The translations under genes were made by a program, and so were the position numbers. Shown here piece after piece: positions 45,465 to 58,439 of a DNA stretch of 64,000 bases. The notes under the pieces are model-generated. The model was given only the letters and a program-made list of their open reading frames with translations. It made no database searches and was not told the DNA's origin. Numbering within the stretch: the first letter of the stretch is position 1; each line of letters opens with the position of its first letter. Source of the stretch: Limonium bicolor (taxonomy: Eukaryota > Streptophyta > Magnoliopsida > Caryophyllales > Plumbaginaceae); assembly GCA_023374045.1 (NCBI GenBank), contig JAIOTZ010000288.1, positions 1 to 64,000 on the forward strand. The letters run 5' to 3'.

Positions 45465-46615
45465 TGATAAGCCGTAGACTTATCATATTTTATGTACTAG
45501 ATTTAGAAGTATATTAGTCTAAATAAGGTTAAATAGTTAGTATTTATGTTAAATTATGTATTAGAGCATTTTATTTGTACAGACTTATGTTTTTATAAGC
45601 TTTTATGCAAGAAACGAAATCCTAGGCAAAAGTTCAAGTGATGTCGGACAAGATGCCGGATGACTTCTGCGAGGCATAAGCGTGGAGTAGAAAAGAGGCC
45701 TTGCCGGGTATGTTGCTGGGTACTTCCCATCCGGCATATGTGAAAAGTCGCCATGGTTGACCAAACGGTGGTAGTTATTTACAGTTAACGGATCCAACTA
45801 ATGCCGGGTACGGTGCCGAACATTCCCTGTCCGACACATGCAATGTTTCGCCTGATAGTTATGACCGTTAACGGTTACCCACATTTAACACGTGGTGCCG
45901 GATGACTTTTACCCGGCATGCCACCCGACACATAGAGATTTTGTTGCCTATAAATAGGCCGAGATCCTGCATCATTTGATACACTTCAACACCCCTATAC
46001 ACTCCATACTTATCTCCATTTCCGCATCCACTCCATTGTTGGTGTCCAAGGAAGTTCTACAGATCCATCCACTCTAAGAAGAAGAAGATCTTGTCGAGTT
46101 AAGGCTATGACCATTTTCTTCTCCTCTTGTATTCTCTTCTTGTAGTTGTGTGGATGGTGAAGTAGAATTGCTTGTTAGTTTTTGGTTCGGGATGAGTTTC
46201 TTCCTTGTAAACACTTTGATCATTCAATATATTCTTACAAGTTTTACTAAGATTCAGATTTTCTTATGAGGCAGAATGAGATCGCAACTTGTTCTCCTAT
46301 CTTCTAAATTCTACTTGAGGTTCAAAAGACAAGAGTGCTTTGGTTAAGGAGTCTTAGTGGTCTTTTACCATTGTTAAATGCATAAGTGTAGATGGCAACA
46401 CTAAAAGAGTTGGAATTACCTTATCCATTTTCGTTATTCGGTCAAAAACCGACGAGAGATTGTTGGGTTCGAATTGGGTAATGAGTCCTTGTTGTCAGAA
46501 TTTGAGGCTAGGATAAAAATTCGCATTTTTGTTCTTGCCGGGTCAAATGTCGGGCTTAGTGTGTCCGACATATTCAATGTCTTTGAATATGCCGTGCGTT
46601 ACTATCCGGCAAGAC
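45465..46615 (+). repeat. 3' LTR of element B, truncated by LTR G
   Basis: Homologous to the first about 1.15 kb of 39363-40867, with the TATA box at 45949-45956. Homology stops after ACTATCCGGCAAGAC, where LTR G begins TGAAATACCCC. The rest should lie to the right of G, outside the window. Confidence 0.85.
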
Positions 46616-48697
46616 TGAAATACCCCTAACCTTTAAATAATTAAATAATGAGAAATAAATATTATTTGGGGGATTATGAGACCCTAAGAAAATATATAAA
46701 CACTTAGGTGTTAAAACGCACCAAAACTCCTTAAGGTCAACAACGAGCGTTAAGCCGGACCTTAAGCTAACTATGATATATGAACTATAAAACTCATACA
46801 AGTCAACTAAGGATCATTATATGACCTTTAAAACACAGGTCCCCAGCTAGAACAGAGTAAAAGTACAAAATGCCCGGGAGAGTCACACACCTCCCTCAAG
46901 GCCCGAAAGTCCCGGAAATACTTTATAAGATGAAAGAAAGCATTAAACTTCATTCCAAATGCACCATAACACTTTAATAAACATATAAGATGAATTCCTC
47001 ACGCTAAATTCTCTATTAAAGACAAAGTGCTCGGAGGTTCCCGTTAGGGGCCCCATAAACCCCCAGGAATGCCCCGGAGAGGTACCGAAGTGGCACAAAC
47101 TCCAATATAAATCACTCATAGAGTTCCTATCATCATTATTCATCATTCTAAAGAGAATGATCGGGCTACTTTTTCAAAAATACACAAAGTGCTCGGGGGA
47201 AATTCTCAACGCTCCTTTTTGCCCCGGGAGTGTCCCGATAGCCCGGAAATTGTGTCATGAGTTGATATAACCCCATATAACTTAATGTAACACCTTAATA
47301 TATCATTGACTATAAACAATGTTTATAAACACTTGGAACTCATAGCGACTACTTATTTCCAGAATATCCTTAAAGCACAAAAACGCACCTTCGGGTGCCA
47401 TAAAAACGGTTTTACGCTATTACTTTGAAGTTTTTGAGGAGCCACGAGTTGGGAATCTTACATGGGGATGAATTGAACATCTAAATCAATCAAATCCAGT
47501 GCTAAACTCGTAGCACAAGTAGGGCCGAAATTATGATCAAAAAGTAGTATAAAATCAGCAATTTACCTTAGAATCTTTCATCTTTTACCTTGGTATAAAT
47601 GTACCAATTAAATGTTGTGACTTATAACATGTTACAATATGATCCTAATGTAATATATTGTGACAAAGACCAAGTTAAAAATCAGTCCCACATGGTCCCT
47701 AAAGTGGCCGTTTTTTTTAGTGTTTTTGGCATGATTTTAGCTTAATAAATTGTCTTATGACATGGTGACTCACCTTCCACATGCCATGTGACATTATGTA
47801 AAAATAATCTCAGCCTAAGGAGACCTCCATTACCGTAAACCTGCAGGAAACAACAAGGAAGATTAAGTTAGGAAAAGTAATGGAATTAAAATACATAAAG
47901 TAGATCTTGGTTTATATAATGTAAAGTTGCAAATAAACAAGTTGATCTACCCATTCCCTAGCATGTGGCTGCCGAAAATAAGCAAGGTAAAAGGGAGTTT
48001 GATTGCCCTACAATAATCAAATAAGACACCTACCTAACTAGGCATGTTCTCATGTCTTCAAATGACAAAAATCAATTGCCTACCTACAGCTCCTTTGCAG
48101 AAAATCTGCAAGGAAACAAGACAAGTTAGCATGGGATTCAACTTAGAAAATTCAAAAGAAACAACTACCTACCTTTGCCCTTGTCATCTTGTGTCAATTG
48201 ACAATCAAAGTCTCCATTCCTCCTCTTGTCATAGCCGAAAGTTGGAGCTAATTGAGAGAATTTTGGAGTCAAATTTTGAAGTCAAAGATCAAAAGCAAAG
48301 CCATAGAATAATGCCATGTGACATAACAATTATTTCCATTTGATTCATTTCCTTGTCTTTCCTTTAACTACATACGGTAGCCTACCATTTCCTTTGCTCA
48401 TTCTTGCCGAATTGGTAAGTTCCTCACTTCCCTCTCTTTTCTTCTTCCTTTCATTTACTTCTTTAGAACTTCAAAGGTTCATTAATGGTGTCTTAAGCTC
48501 TAACACCATTTTTATGTAATTTTCCTAGTTAATTCTACTAAGTCTTGGAGCAAGAATCATCCTAGCAACCATACAAGTTTTCGCCAAGCAATAGTACTCC
48601 AAGGAGTTGCCTTGATTCAACAACAACACAAGGAACAATAAGATCAAGTTAAGGTATATTTTCATGTTTGAAAATCCTAGTAAATACCTTAAGCTAT

Positions 48698-51600
48698 TGT
48701 AACACCCCAACTCAATCCAAATGTGGTCTCGCAACTTAAACAATATATATATACATGTCACAGCGGAATTCTTTACACTCCAGGACCTTGCCACGGTCTG
48801 ACTACAGAATATACCGAACATTAGTACATAACAACCTTAACCAAATACATATCCTTCTTACAATCCTCACATCCTATACATCTTACTAACTCAATTGCCA
48901 TACGAGTGTACATGCACAACTCGTAGGCCACGCTTAACCCATAACATCTGTATCCCCTTCTTACTCTCGCGACGGCCGCCTCCTGATGTTCACCTGTGTA
49001 GTAAAAACAGCCCCCAAAGGGGGTCAGCACGAATGCTGGTACGATCCTCTCATGGCCCCCAAGCTAACGTGGCTACGACGACTAATTGTCGATAGCATGG
49101 AGGTTGATTAGATGCACAACATAATAGTAAATGCTGTAAACAACAATCCAAATATGAACAATCAAAGTTCACCCACAATGAACGACTTAAATGCGTTCCC
49201 TTAATTAGAGAGTTAATTATTTACCCTTAAGTTATATTTCCTCTTAATCTTAGTCCATCCTTATCTCACCTCAATCTTAATCTTAACTTAATCTTAGAAA
49301 CAACCACCCTTTAATAAGGAGTGGATGTAGCTTATCTTAGCCTTAATAATACAAACCATCCTTTAAAGAGGAATGGTTGCAACTTATCTTAATCTTACCT
49401 TATGTATGCCAACCGTTCTCTCATTGGGAACAGGTTAGCCCTTAGTTCGTTGTTTATTTTTGTAGGGCTTGGTTAACCCTAGCCAGCAGCAGGACACTTA
49501 CCGGCAATAAACAACATTCTTAAATTGTTGGGGATGTAGGCTTGATCCCCCCACGCCATCTTAAAGCCACCTACCTTGGACTGGATGTCCAATGTAGCCG
49601 AGCCGGCCAACCGACCCAAGGCTACTAGTGAGGACTAGTCCTTAATCGGAAGTCGAATCTGCTATAGATACCGACCCCCTTTCCTTAGCATGCATGACCG
49701 GAGATCGGTCCCGGGTTTCCTCACTCAAGTTCCAGTTAGTAGTAGTCTCAAGACCATGTTTGTTGGTTAACCTCTTTCGGTTTGTATCAACCCATATTAG
49801 GGAGCATTCCTTAGTCTCACTCAATTCCTTACTAAACGTTGGTTAGTAAGTTCTCACGATATGTTGTGTTAGTTTTCAAACATCACAAACAATACAATAT
49901 TCATAATATTCCGGTTGCATGCTTTATCTTGTTTAGTGAGCACACAAAAAAAAATAGCACACAAGCCGAGGGACACCTCGTTAGCAAGCAGGTCACAAGA
50001 AGAACTGTACCGTTCACCGTTGGTCGTTCGGTTGCTTAATCTTTTCCGGAGTCCAATTTCCAAGTCCTAAAACATTCATTCAGTTTTAGGTTGCTAATCA
50101 CGTAACTTAATTCAACTTACTTAACTTACTTAACTTGCTTAACTTACTTAACCCTTAATGGTCCCCACCTAACACCTCTTAAGTCTTACAACTTAATCTT
50201 ACAAACTTAACCTTAAACTTTTAAGTTTATTCTTAGCTTAACCCCTTAGGTCTTTATACCTCTAGTAATCTTTGCCCCCTCAATGGGGTACCCTTAATAC
50301 CACTAAACACTCTTAGGATTTCTTTTTTTTTTGTCGTAAGGGTCGTCCGACCCACCGTCCGACCCACCGACTGGGTCGGACCATTCCAGAGATCCTCCCG
50401 TCTTTTAAAACCCTCCGTCCGACCCACCGTCTGACCCACCAACTGGGTCGGACCATTACAGAAACTCTTATGGCGGCTTAACAGAGGTCCGTCCGACCCA
50501 AGCTTGGGTCGGACCCCTGGGTCGGACGCCACCAGAACATGTCCAAAAATTGTTAAATCTTCACCAAACTTCTCCTTAAGCCTTCTAATGTGTTCTAACA
50601 TCATTTAGACCCTTAACCCACCTTTAATCATCCTCCAAACTCATGAAAATCACCTCCAAAGATCATTCCAACCTTTAGCTCAATTCTTGTAAGAAATTCC
50701 TAACACTTGTCAATTAATTCCTTATATTTCTAACATGTACATTTTGTCTAAAACTTCAACTAACCAAAGTGTTTCTTTTCTACCCATATAACTCCTCCTT
50801 AACATCATTGCACTCCATCTTTGCTTGTTTAACCTTTCAAGGTCATCTTGCATGTCCATGCACAATTTTCTCTTCTTTTCACTTGTTACTCATCACTCTT
50901 AAACTCTTAAGCTTGCTTATACATTTCTTTCCATTACCTTAATACCTTGACATTGTTCTTCATTTACCTTAACCATGCAACGCCCTCCTTAGGCATTTCC
51001 ACTTCTTTTATGCAACTTACTCACCATTCTCATGATCATAACCTCTTATATGTTTCTAGTCATTTCCTTGACGACTTACAACATTCTCCTACCATTTTCA
51101 CTTCCATCACCCAAGTCCACACATTACCATTCAACCAAACCTTACTAGTCCACCACTAATATCACCACCTCTTACACAAACTTCCCGAACTCTCATTGTT
51201 CTTCTCTTAGTTCATACCTAAATCATCTCAAAGCATTATACATCATTTCCTCCAGATTTGCACAAGTCTTACCATTCCTCATACCATGACTTTGGTGTGT
51301 TCAATGCACCCATCTAAACTCTTATTTCCTCATAGACCATTCTAGGTCATTCTAAACCTCAAGAACTCCTTAGTTAACTCATTTCCACTCAAATTCCTTT
51401 TTATGACTCCTAGTAAATCCTAGGTCATATTAGTTCACCACCATCACCTAAACACTTATTTTCTACTCAAATTTCGCCATAGCTTCTCTAGTATCTTATC
51501 ATGCCCACACACATTGTTTTCCTCATTCAACCATCTCACACACATCAAGTTCTTTCTCATCACATCTCATCACCAAACCAACTCATTCACAACAACTCAT

Positions 51601-53236
51601 TATATTGCAATAATCTTAAATTGCATAGCACCAAGGCTCTTAAATGACATGGCTCTTAGGCCCTTAAATGACTTAAACTTAAACACTGAATTTCCCACAT
51701 ATAAAAGCCTTCAACCTGCAAATACACCCATCAATCTCATAGTGGTTACAATACTCTTAAAATCCATCTTAAACTTATATTACTAACTCATTCCCATTGG
51801 CTCCTTAGTCACAAGTTCACAAGCTTATTTAAGTTCTTTTTCTTAGGTTACATAACCCATTACCTAATGTGAGCCCTAGGCTACATTGGTACCCATCTAA
51901 AACTCATTCCTTAAACCTTAAACCACCATTAGGTAAGTAATTTACCTTGTTTTCTCAAGCTTATCTTATCTTCCTCCTTAGACCTTCTTCTTGAATGAAT
52001 ATCGGCCACCACTTAAACTTCCTTTGCCAATGTTCTAACCAATATTCAATGACTCACATGAGTACTAAACAATACACTAACCTCAAGGAATGAAAACCTA
52101 GGTTAGAAATGTGTTCTAAGGCATAAAAGTGGATGATTACCTTTGAAGTCTCAAGGTAGACCTTGGCATTGAATGAAATAGGACCTCCACTAGTCCTTGG
52201 TGAATAAATCAAGCTAGAACAAGGCATAAAAACAAGGCCCCATGAGTAGTAATTTTCGGCCATGTGGAAGGAATGATGGAAACATGGTTTTTCTTACATT
52301 TTCTTTACCTTATGAGAATGGAGAAGCTAACGAGCTCTTCAAACTTGATTTTCCTCCATCAATGGAGTTTTCTCATGGCACCAAACTTGAGCTTTGAAAG
52401 ATTTGAAAAGATAGAAAGATAGGTCTTGGCCTAACTAAGAGAAATCTATACTTAGTTTTTGATTTGGAGCTAAAATGAGTAAGTTGTTGCCAAGCAAGGT
52501 GGTGTTGCCATGGGTGCTGCTCCTACGGAATGAAGGGAGGAAGAAGATGGTGAAACCGTGTGAAGAAGAGAAATGAGAGAGAGAGAAGAAGAAAAGGTAG
52601 CTTATAAGAATATTTGTTTTATAAAGCAAATAGTAACTTTACTTTCCCTCTTCTTTTCTTTAATTGAATGACTCATGTGGTGACTCACCACTCTCAAAAA
52701 TCGGCCCCCTTGTTAAATAAGGGCATGTTTGGTTTATTGACCAATTAACTAAACTAAGTTGATTAAAGACTAAACTAGTCACTATTTGGCACTATTCACA
52801 AATCAGTGCACATATTTCTGAAATTTTTGATTTCCCATTGATTTAGACTTCCTAATGTGATACTAATTAGTACACATGTTGATTAAAGAGTAATGATGGA
52901 CATTTAGCCACTCAAAACCATTCTAAGACAATTTCTCAAAAATGTGCTTTAAGACTTCTTAAAGCACATTTTGTGTTTAACTTGTTTTCAAGCTTGGTTT
53001 TCTTTGCTAATTGATTTAAAATGTCCATTAGCATATTACTAAAGTCTTATAATGGTATTTGGGTGCTAATCAAAGTCACTCCAAGCTTAGAGCACGTTTT
53101 TGCCCAAATTGCCCTTAAGGCACTTTCTTGTGTTTTCCTTGGTTTAAATTGTCTACCAATCTTTCTAAGGCATATTCTAGCCTTACTACATCATAATTTG
53201 ATGTTTACTTAGCATACTTAGGTTTGGGGTATTTCA
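48698..53236 (-). repeat. 3' LTR of element D
   Basis: Starts TGTAACACCCC and ends GGGGTATTTCA on the plus strand. It contains the GC-rich inverted-repeat cluster 50336-50530, with a perfect 24-bp palindrome at 50491-50514, and splice-donor words on the minus strand at 52308, 52140 and 51945. Short open frames, for example 51514-51786, recur identically in the other LTR and are not genes. Confidence 0.93.
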
Positions 53237-53238
53237 AT

Positions 53239-53272
53239 CTACCCCCCTTAAAAGAACTTTGTCCCCAAAGTT
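53239..53272 (-). promoter_or_regulatory. Polypurine tract of element D with hairpin
   Basis: On the minus strand a hairpin with stem AACTTTG/CAAAGTT and loop GGGA (53272-53255) is followed by CTTTTAAGGGGGGTAGA, which leads into the LTR start TGAAATACC. Confidence 0.8.
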
Positions 53273-53481
53273 CCCATGCATCTTATCTTATTAGAATACA
53301 TGTCTTACCTCATTCCATAGATCATACAGATCATACTTATGTATACTCAAACTCATTGAATCCTTAGGTCCACCATATGCTTATTCTTAAATATCACACA
53401 ACATGCTTACGCATGTATAGCACTCAAAATTCTTTTGTTCTTTTGATGATTAAAACATTCACATAATTTCCAACGTATTCT

Positions 53482-53612
53482 CCCATGTCACCGGTCCGTA
53501 GACAATGGCTCATTCGTCCTCGTCACCATGGGCCAGAATACAAAACACGCTGCTCTCCCCATGTCACCGGTCCGAAGACAAAGGCTCGTGCGTCCTCGAC
53601 TTCATGGGCGAG
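53482..53612. repeat. Two-copy tandem repeat in element D, unit about 76 bp
   Basis: CCCATGTCACCGGTCCG followed by AGACAAWGGCTC and CGTCCTCG occurs twice in a row. Confidence 0.7.
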
Positions 53613-54380
53613 ACTCAGTAAAAAGGTAATCCTTTTTACGAGGTCATGTGAGGAATAATTCCTCTAATTAAAAATACATCAACTCCAATTTCATTTTATC
53701 CTAAGGCCTCTATCCATAGTGTGATTTAATTGTGACCACTGGTAGGGAGTTTCAGGAATCATCCAACCCTGATGTGATCAGCATCAGTGTAGAACATCCT
53801 TCCACCCAATTTGTGTTCGGTTTCCCTTGATCCCTAGAAAATCAAGTTCCACCTCCCACGTCATTTTCAAACATCCAAATAATTCACTCATGTCCAATTT
53901 TATATCTTTTTAGTTCTTCTAATCATAATCAATACATCTCCAAAGTGTGGACTCAGTCCATCAAACATTCCCAATTCATCTCTTAGTACCTCCTTAAACT
54001 TCCTACTAAGTTCTATACAGTCCATACCATTCTCACCATCTTATATCTCATAGCATTACTATTTCCTTCTCATACTCATATCAAATGTATCTCATAATGT
54101 TATCTTATTCTTATCTCACACATAGTCTCATATCGACTCATACTCATATATTCCTTATTTCTTAAGTCTCCTTAATCCTCTTCCTTAATTCTCTTAACTT
54201 GTACTCACACCGGAGTTAACAAGATAGGTACTTAATATGTATGGTATTCACATCTTCTGTGTGCAATAACCATAATTTATCTCAAAATGTTTATGTAAAA
54301 CATATTCTCAAATTATTTTGTGCTATGCACACCGTAGTTTATGTACTCAGTACACAAACATACGCTAAGCGGTTTTCGCT

Positions 54381-54415
54381 CTACCCCCCTTAAAATGGAT
54401 TACGCCCACGTAATC
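54381..54415 (-). other. Second PPT-like copy with hairpin in element D
   Basis: On the minus strand stem GATTACG/CGTAATC with loop TGGG (54415-54398) is followed by CATTTTAAGGGGGGTAGA. The layout equals that of the real PPT 1.1 kb away, but the stem bases differ at most positions. Confidence 0.75.
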
Positions 54416-57400
54416 AGCATTATATCATCCTTGAACATAAGTTCAAGATGTCTAATTCTCACCAAGCATTCTAGCTTCCACGTCATCTAACTTATAATTC
54501 GATCAGAAATGACTTAGTCTCTGTATCGAGGATTCTTAACGGTACTTATACCGTTTCCTTAACTTAGTTTGGTCTAATCTCAAAGGTAGTGATCTGCTAG
54601 CTTCCGCTGCACGACTCTGATAGTTTTAGGTTTATTTGCCTCTCTTATCCTTTTACAGTATCTATCTTTCTCTTGCGTGCTTATGGTTTAGCACTAAAGG
54701 TCCCTCAATGGTCACGTGTTATCTTTATATATACACGGCCTTGATGGGTTGTAGCTCGTCTTTCCAGTCTCCCTGGAGATCTAATGTTCATACTCTTAGT
54801 GTTTTCTCGAATGTCTAAATCGTTCTCTCCAACTGACCTTTGGTCTGAGGATGATTCCTAATCTGAAACTACTGTTTAGTGCTTATTGCACTTTACAGTT
54901 TAATCTTATTCATCTTAAGACATGTCCTATGTCTATACTTAACAATCCGTGCTTCTCGCACTTCATAGTCCTTAATTATTTGTTCTCTGATTCCCTTGCG
55001 TTGCTGGTTCAACTGAATTCTTCTCTTCGATTGTTTGTGGTAATGGCTGCTCTTGTCTGATCTTGCGTCGTTGTCCGTGGTACGGAGTCGACTACCTCCC
55101 GTGTTCCTTACACCACTCGTCTACATGCATGGGGTACCTTACTGGTACATTACTACTTACCCAACTAACTCATAAATGAGCGTGTCAGGCCTGCAAGCCC
55201 CTGTGGGGTGCAGTCGTCCCACGTCTCGTTTTAGTAAACTCATAGTGTCCGTCACACGTTTAGCTATTGCTAATTATGAAGTATTCTGTTGTCGATCTCC
55301 TCTTTCATCGTTCCATAATAACATTTATTGTTCTTCTTGAAGTTAATCAAGGGAAGTCCATTTACTGTGTTCTTGGGTATGGTATGCTCCAGCTCCTTTC
55401 TGTATTCCGTATTGATTCTATTTCTTAGTAGCTTAGGTCTCTTTCCATAGAGCCTCTTATCTTCTTTCTCATATTCATTCTATTAGGAATGCACTTCCAG
55501 TTCCTTAAGGAATGGGTTGTGTGCTTCCTGTGTAATCTTACCAAACCAGGTCCAGACTACTGGCATCAATGCACAGTTCGTCTACCATCTTATTTCTTAC
55601 TTATGGTCTTAACTCATAAATCTCATTGCCTCAGTGTCAATATTTGACGGCTCATACCTAATGGTCGCCTTACCGCGCACCAGACTTAATTCCCCTTATA
55701 TAACTATTGTACTCACGACCACTACTACCGTGGTAGTTGGCCCTTACCATGTTGCCCATTGATGGTGCAACCTCTTACTCACTTATTCAATGTCTTACCT
55801 TATACTCAATCCCTTCTTGGTGTATGGCGGTTGTCATACCGTGCTATAAAATAGTTAACTCTTACCACGAAGGTGTTCTGCTTCAATCTCAGATTTGTAA
55901 GTAGGCTAATTTCTCTCGCTTTCTTTCATCCTTAGTGATGTTATCTACCATGTAACTTAATTGGTTCCTGAAGAAGTCATCCACTGGATCACAAGCTCTT
56001 CTGAGCATTGGTCACTTGACGTGCCATAAGGTGCACTTACAATGTCTATCTCTGACAATTACTAATTCTTACATCCTGGGTGTTGAATATGGGGTCTATC
56101 TGTGGAACCTTCCTTATTACTCAAGTGTATCTGATATGTTCTAAAGTAATCTCAAGTTTACAGTTTCCATTCTCTAACAAAAGCGTATTGCATCTCTAAT
56201 AAGTGAAAGCCCTTTTGAGGGGTTCATTCCCACTCATGGCCTCACAACAAGGAGAGGTATCCCCACCCTAAAGGCATGGTTCGTCCTCCTCCCTTGTCCT
56301 TAGCATTATTTCAATATTCTCTTTGGTACCCTTTTTTTGGTAATGTTCTTCCCAATCTAAGTTATAGGTTTGGTAACCGTTCATATCTACGAATTGTAGT
56401 TCCTTCGTGGCTTAAGCAAGCTCTCTTATAACGTACTGCGCCTCGGGCTCTGATGTGATTAACATCCTTGGCTCGTAGGCTCTTAGTGCTTAATATCCCA
56501 GTTCATTATTTGTACTCTTACTCATCTGTAGGTTATTCCTAAAGGTTTTCGTTCCCTTGAACACTATCCACCGCCAGATTACATAATAAATGTAGTATTG
56601 GGTTTCATGGTAAGTTGCCATCCTGCTTCCTGCTATGGAAGTTTATTCAGGAGATCTGAGGTTACTTAGTGTCCTCGAATATACTGTCATTTTACTAGAT
56701 TACATGTTTTAACAATCAAGGTTAGGTTCGTATTAGGCGTTTGCCTTACGGTGTCCAAGTTGGATATCATCCTGTCGTCTTATACTTCCATCTCAACGCT
56801 TCGTTCAACTTCCGTTGACTACGCCACCCGTTGATGATCAATCATACTTGGGTGTTAATGAGTTAGACGAACAGTATTAGCTGTCATTCATCAGTTTGTT
56901 CGGCTCGACTATGCCCGCTCTGTGGGGGTAGTCCTTGAGCTTTCCTCCGTGGGATTGTATATCCTTAACCCTTGGTAGGTTATATTAAGTTTATTTCTTT
57001 TATCTTTGTTTTCTGGGCTTCCCAACATCCTCATTGTAGAATGTTTGTTATTGGTATTCTTAGTGATTAAACTGGGAGTTTTATCCCATCCCTGTTGGAA
57101 GTCGTTCTGTCGACTGCCTTTATTGTATCTCTTGATACATTCCATGTATGTTGTTACTTACGTAGTGTTTTTGCTCGAATTATTGAGCGATCCCTTAGGT
57201 TCCTCTTTGAGATCCGGGTTTGGTGTTCTTACTGCACTGTCGGTTGTTGTAGTAGGTTATACCGTTGCTAATATTTATATGGTTTAATATTTTGTCCAAA
57301 TTCAACTCCCTGCTGACTGGTGTGTCACCTAATCTCATCATGGTCAGGCCGTCGGGCCTTTCCAAGGTCTTATTCTTCCGTTTGTAAGGACTTACAATCC

Positions 57401-58407
57401 GGTATTAATATGTGTTACAACTGTAGCGTTCTCCTATCTCGCCTTGATGACTTTCCGTGTAGCTTAACCGTGGTAGCACTTGCTATTGCTAGTGCGCCAT
57501 GCAGGATGGGCTATTGGTGTAAGGTACATGGGAAGTGATACTTCCTTCTAATTTCCATGGAATTAGTAGTCCTCGGGACTCCTTCGATAATCTCTTATTT
57601 TGGATAACTAATCCCGGCAGTTTCCTTGTTGTTTGACAGTACTGTCATTCATCAGGGCGTTCCTCTTCCCGAGGGAATCCCTTAATATTTTCTTATGTCT
57701 TAATCCTCGCTCCTATCTCCACACATTTTGCTGTGGTTACTCAGTAATGATTCTCCTTTAGGCACTACATCGTAGTCCTATTTCGGTATACAATTTATAT
57801 GTGTTTCCACCGTTGCCTGCATTATGTCGGCCAGGTCTTGTAACCTTTTTCATTGTATGAGGTTTGGAGTTCCCGTTTCTAACTGGACTTTCCAGTAATC
57901 TCAATCCTCATGCTTTGTATTATCCTATTGTTATGCTCCTTCGGACCACTGTCCGGTACTCATGTCACTTCCCTTTTCTTTCTATTGCACCCGTAGTGCT
58001 TTCCTTATCATTGGTATTGCGGGTTATTTCGACTGCGTAGCATGTCGACCCATGTTGCCGGTAATTACCGTTCCCTTACTGGTAGAATTCCCTTGATAGC
58101 GCCTGTTTCACTGCTGCGCCTCCGCTAAAACGTTCAAGTTCTCATAAACAGTTGTTCAACAAGATGTTTCTCGTATTGCTTACTGTTAACTAACTAGATC
58201 GGGTTTTTCCCGAGTAGGAGAAGGCTTTCTTCTCTCTGGCGTTTGTTCCATGTATTCAGGGTTAGGGATGTGGAGGGCGGGTCTAGGTACTATGGATATC
58301 CGGTAAACACCGGGAACTCCTGACTAACGCACCTCACTCTATCTCAACCCTTAACCCATAACTCAATCTCAACCTCAATATTCTCCTAAGTTCGGTATTT
58401 CTTGTCT
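54416..58407 (-). other. Interior of element D with no recognisable gene
   Basis: I searched both strands for gag zinc knuckles, DTGA protease, YVDD/YIDD reverse transcriptase, and integrase HHCC or chromodomain motifs and saw none. The longest open frames are under 100 codons. Base composition is more balanced than in the LTRs. It may be a wholly decayed pol region or foreign non-coding sequence. Confidence 0.55.
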
Positions 58408-58434
58408 TCAGAGCGTAACTACGCTCTGATACCA
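58408..58434 (-). promoter_or_regulatory. Primer-binding site of element D inside a hairpin
   Basis: On the minus strand TGGTATCAGAGC (58434-58423) matches the initiator methionine tRNA site common in plant retrotransposons, five bases inside the LTR. TCAGAGCGTA and TACGCTCTGA (58429-58408) form a perfect 10-bp stem with a 2-base loop that covers the second half of the site. Confidence 0.85.
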
Positions 58435-58439
58435 CTTTT

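Larger units (their letters stand above)
39363..46615 (+). mobile_element. Element B: second gag-only LTR retrotransposon of the A family
   Basis: 5' LTR 39363-40867, damaged PBS, leader with three repeat blocks, broken gag (41594-44372) interrupted by a CACTA element, three hairpin-PPT modules and the 3' LTR from 45465, which is cut at 46615 by insertion of LTR G. It sits in LTR F. Without the CACTA element the interior is about 3.24 kb, similar to element A, and again lacks a polymerase. Differences between its LTRs look mainly like substitutions, so it is older than C or D. Confidence 0.88.

Noticed and set aside
51514..51786. 90-codon frame present twice with identical sequence (also 61249-61521)
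   Set aside because: The duplication is that of the element D LTRs; the low-complexity product reflects the AT-rich sequence.
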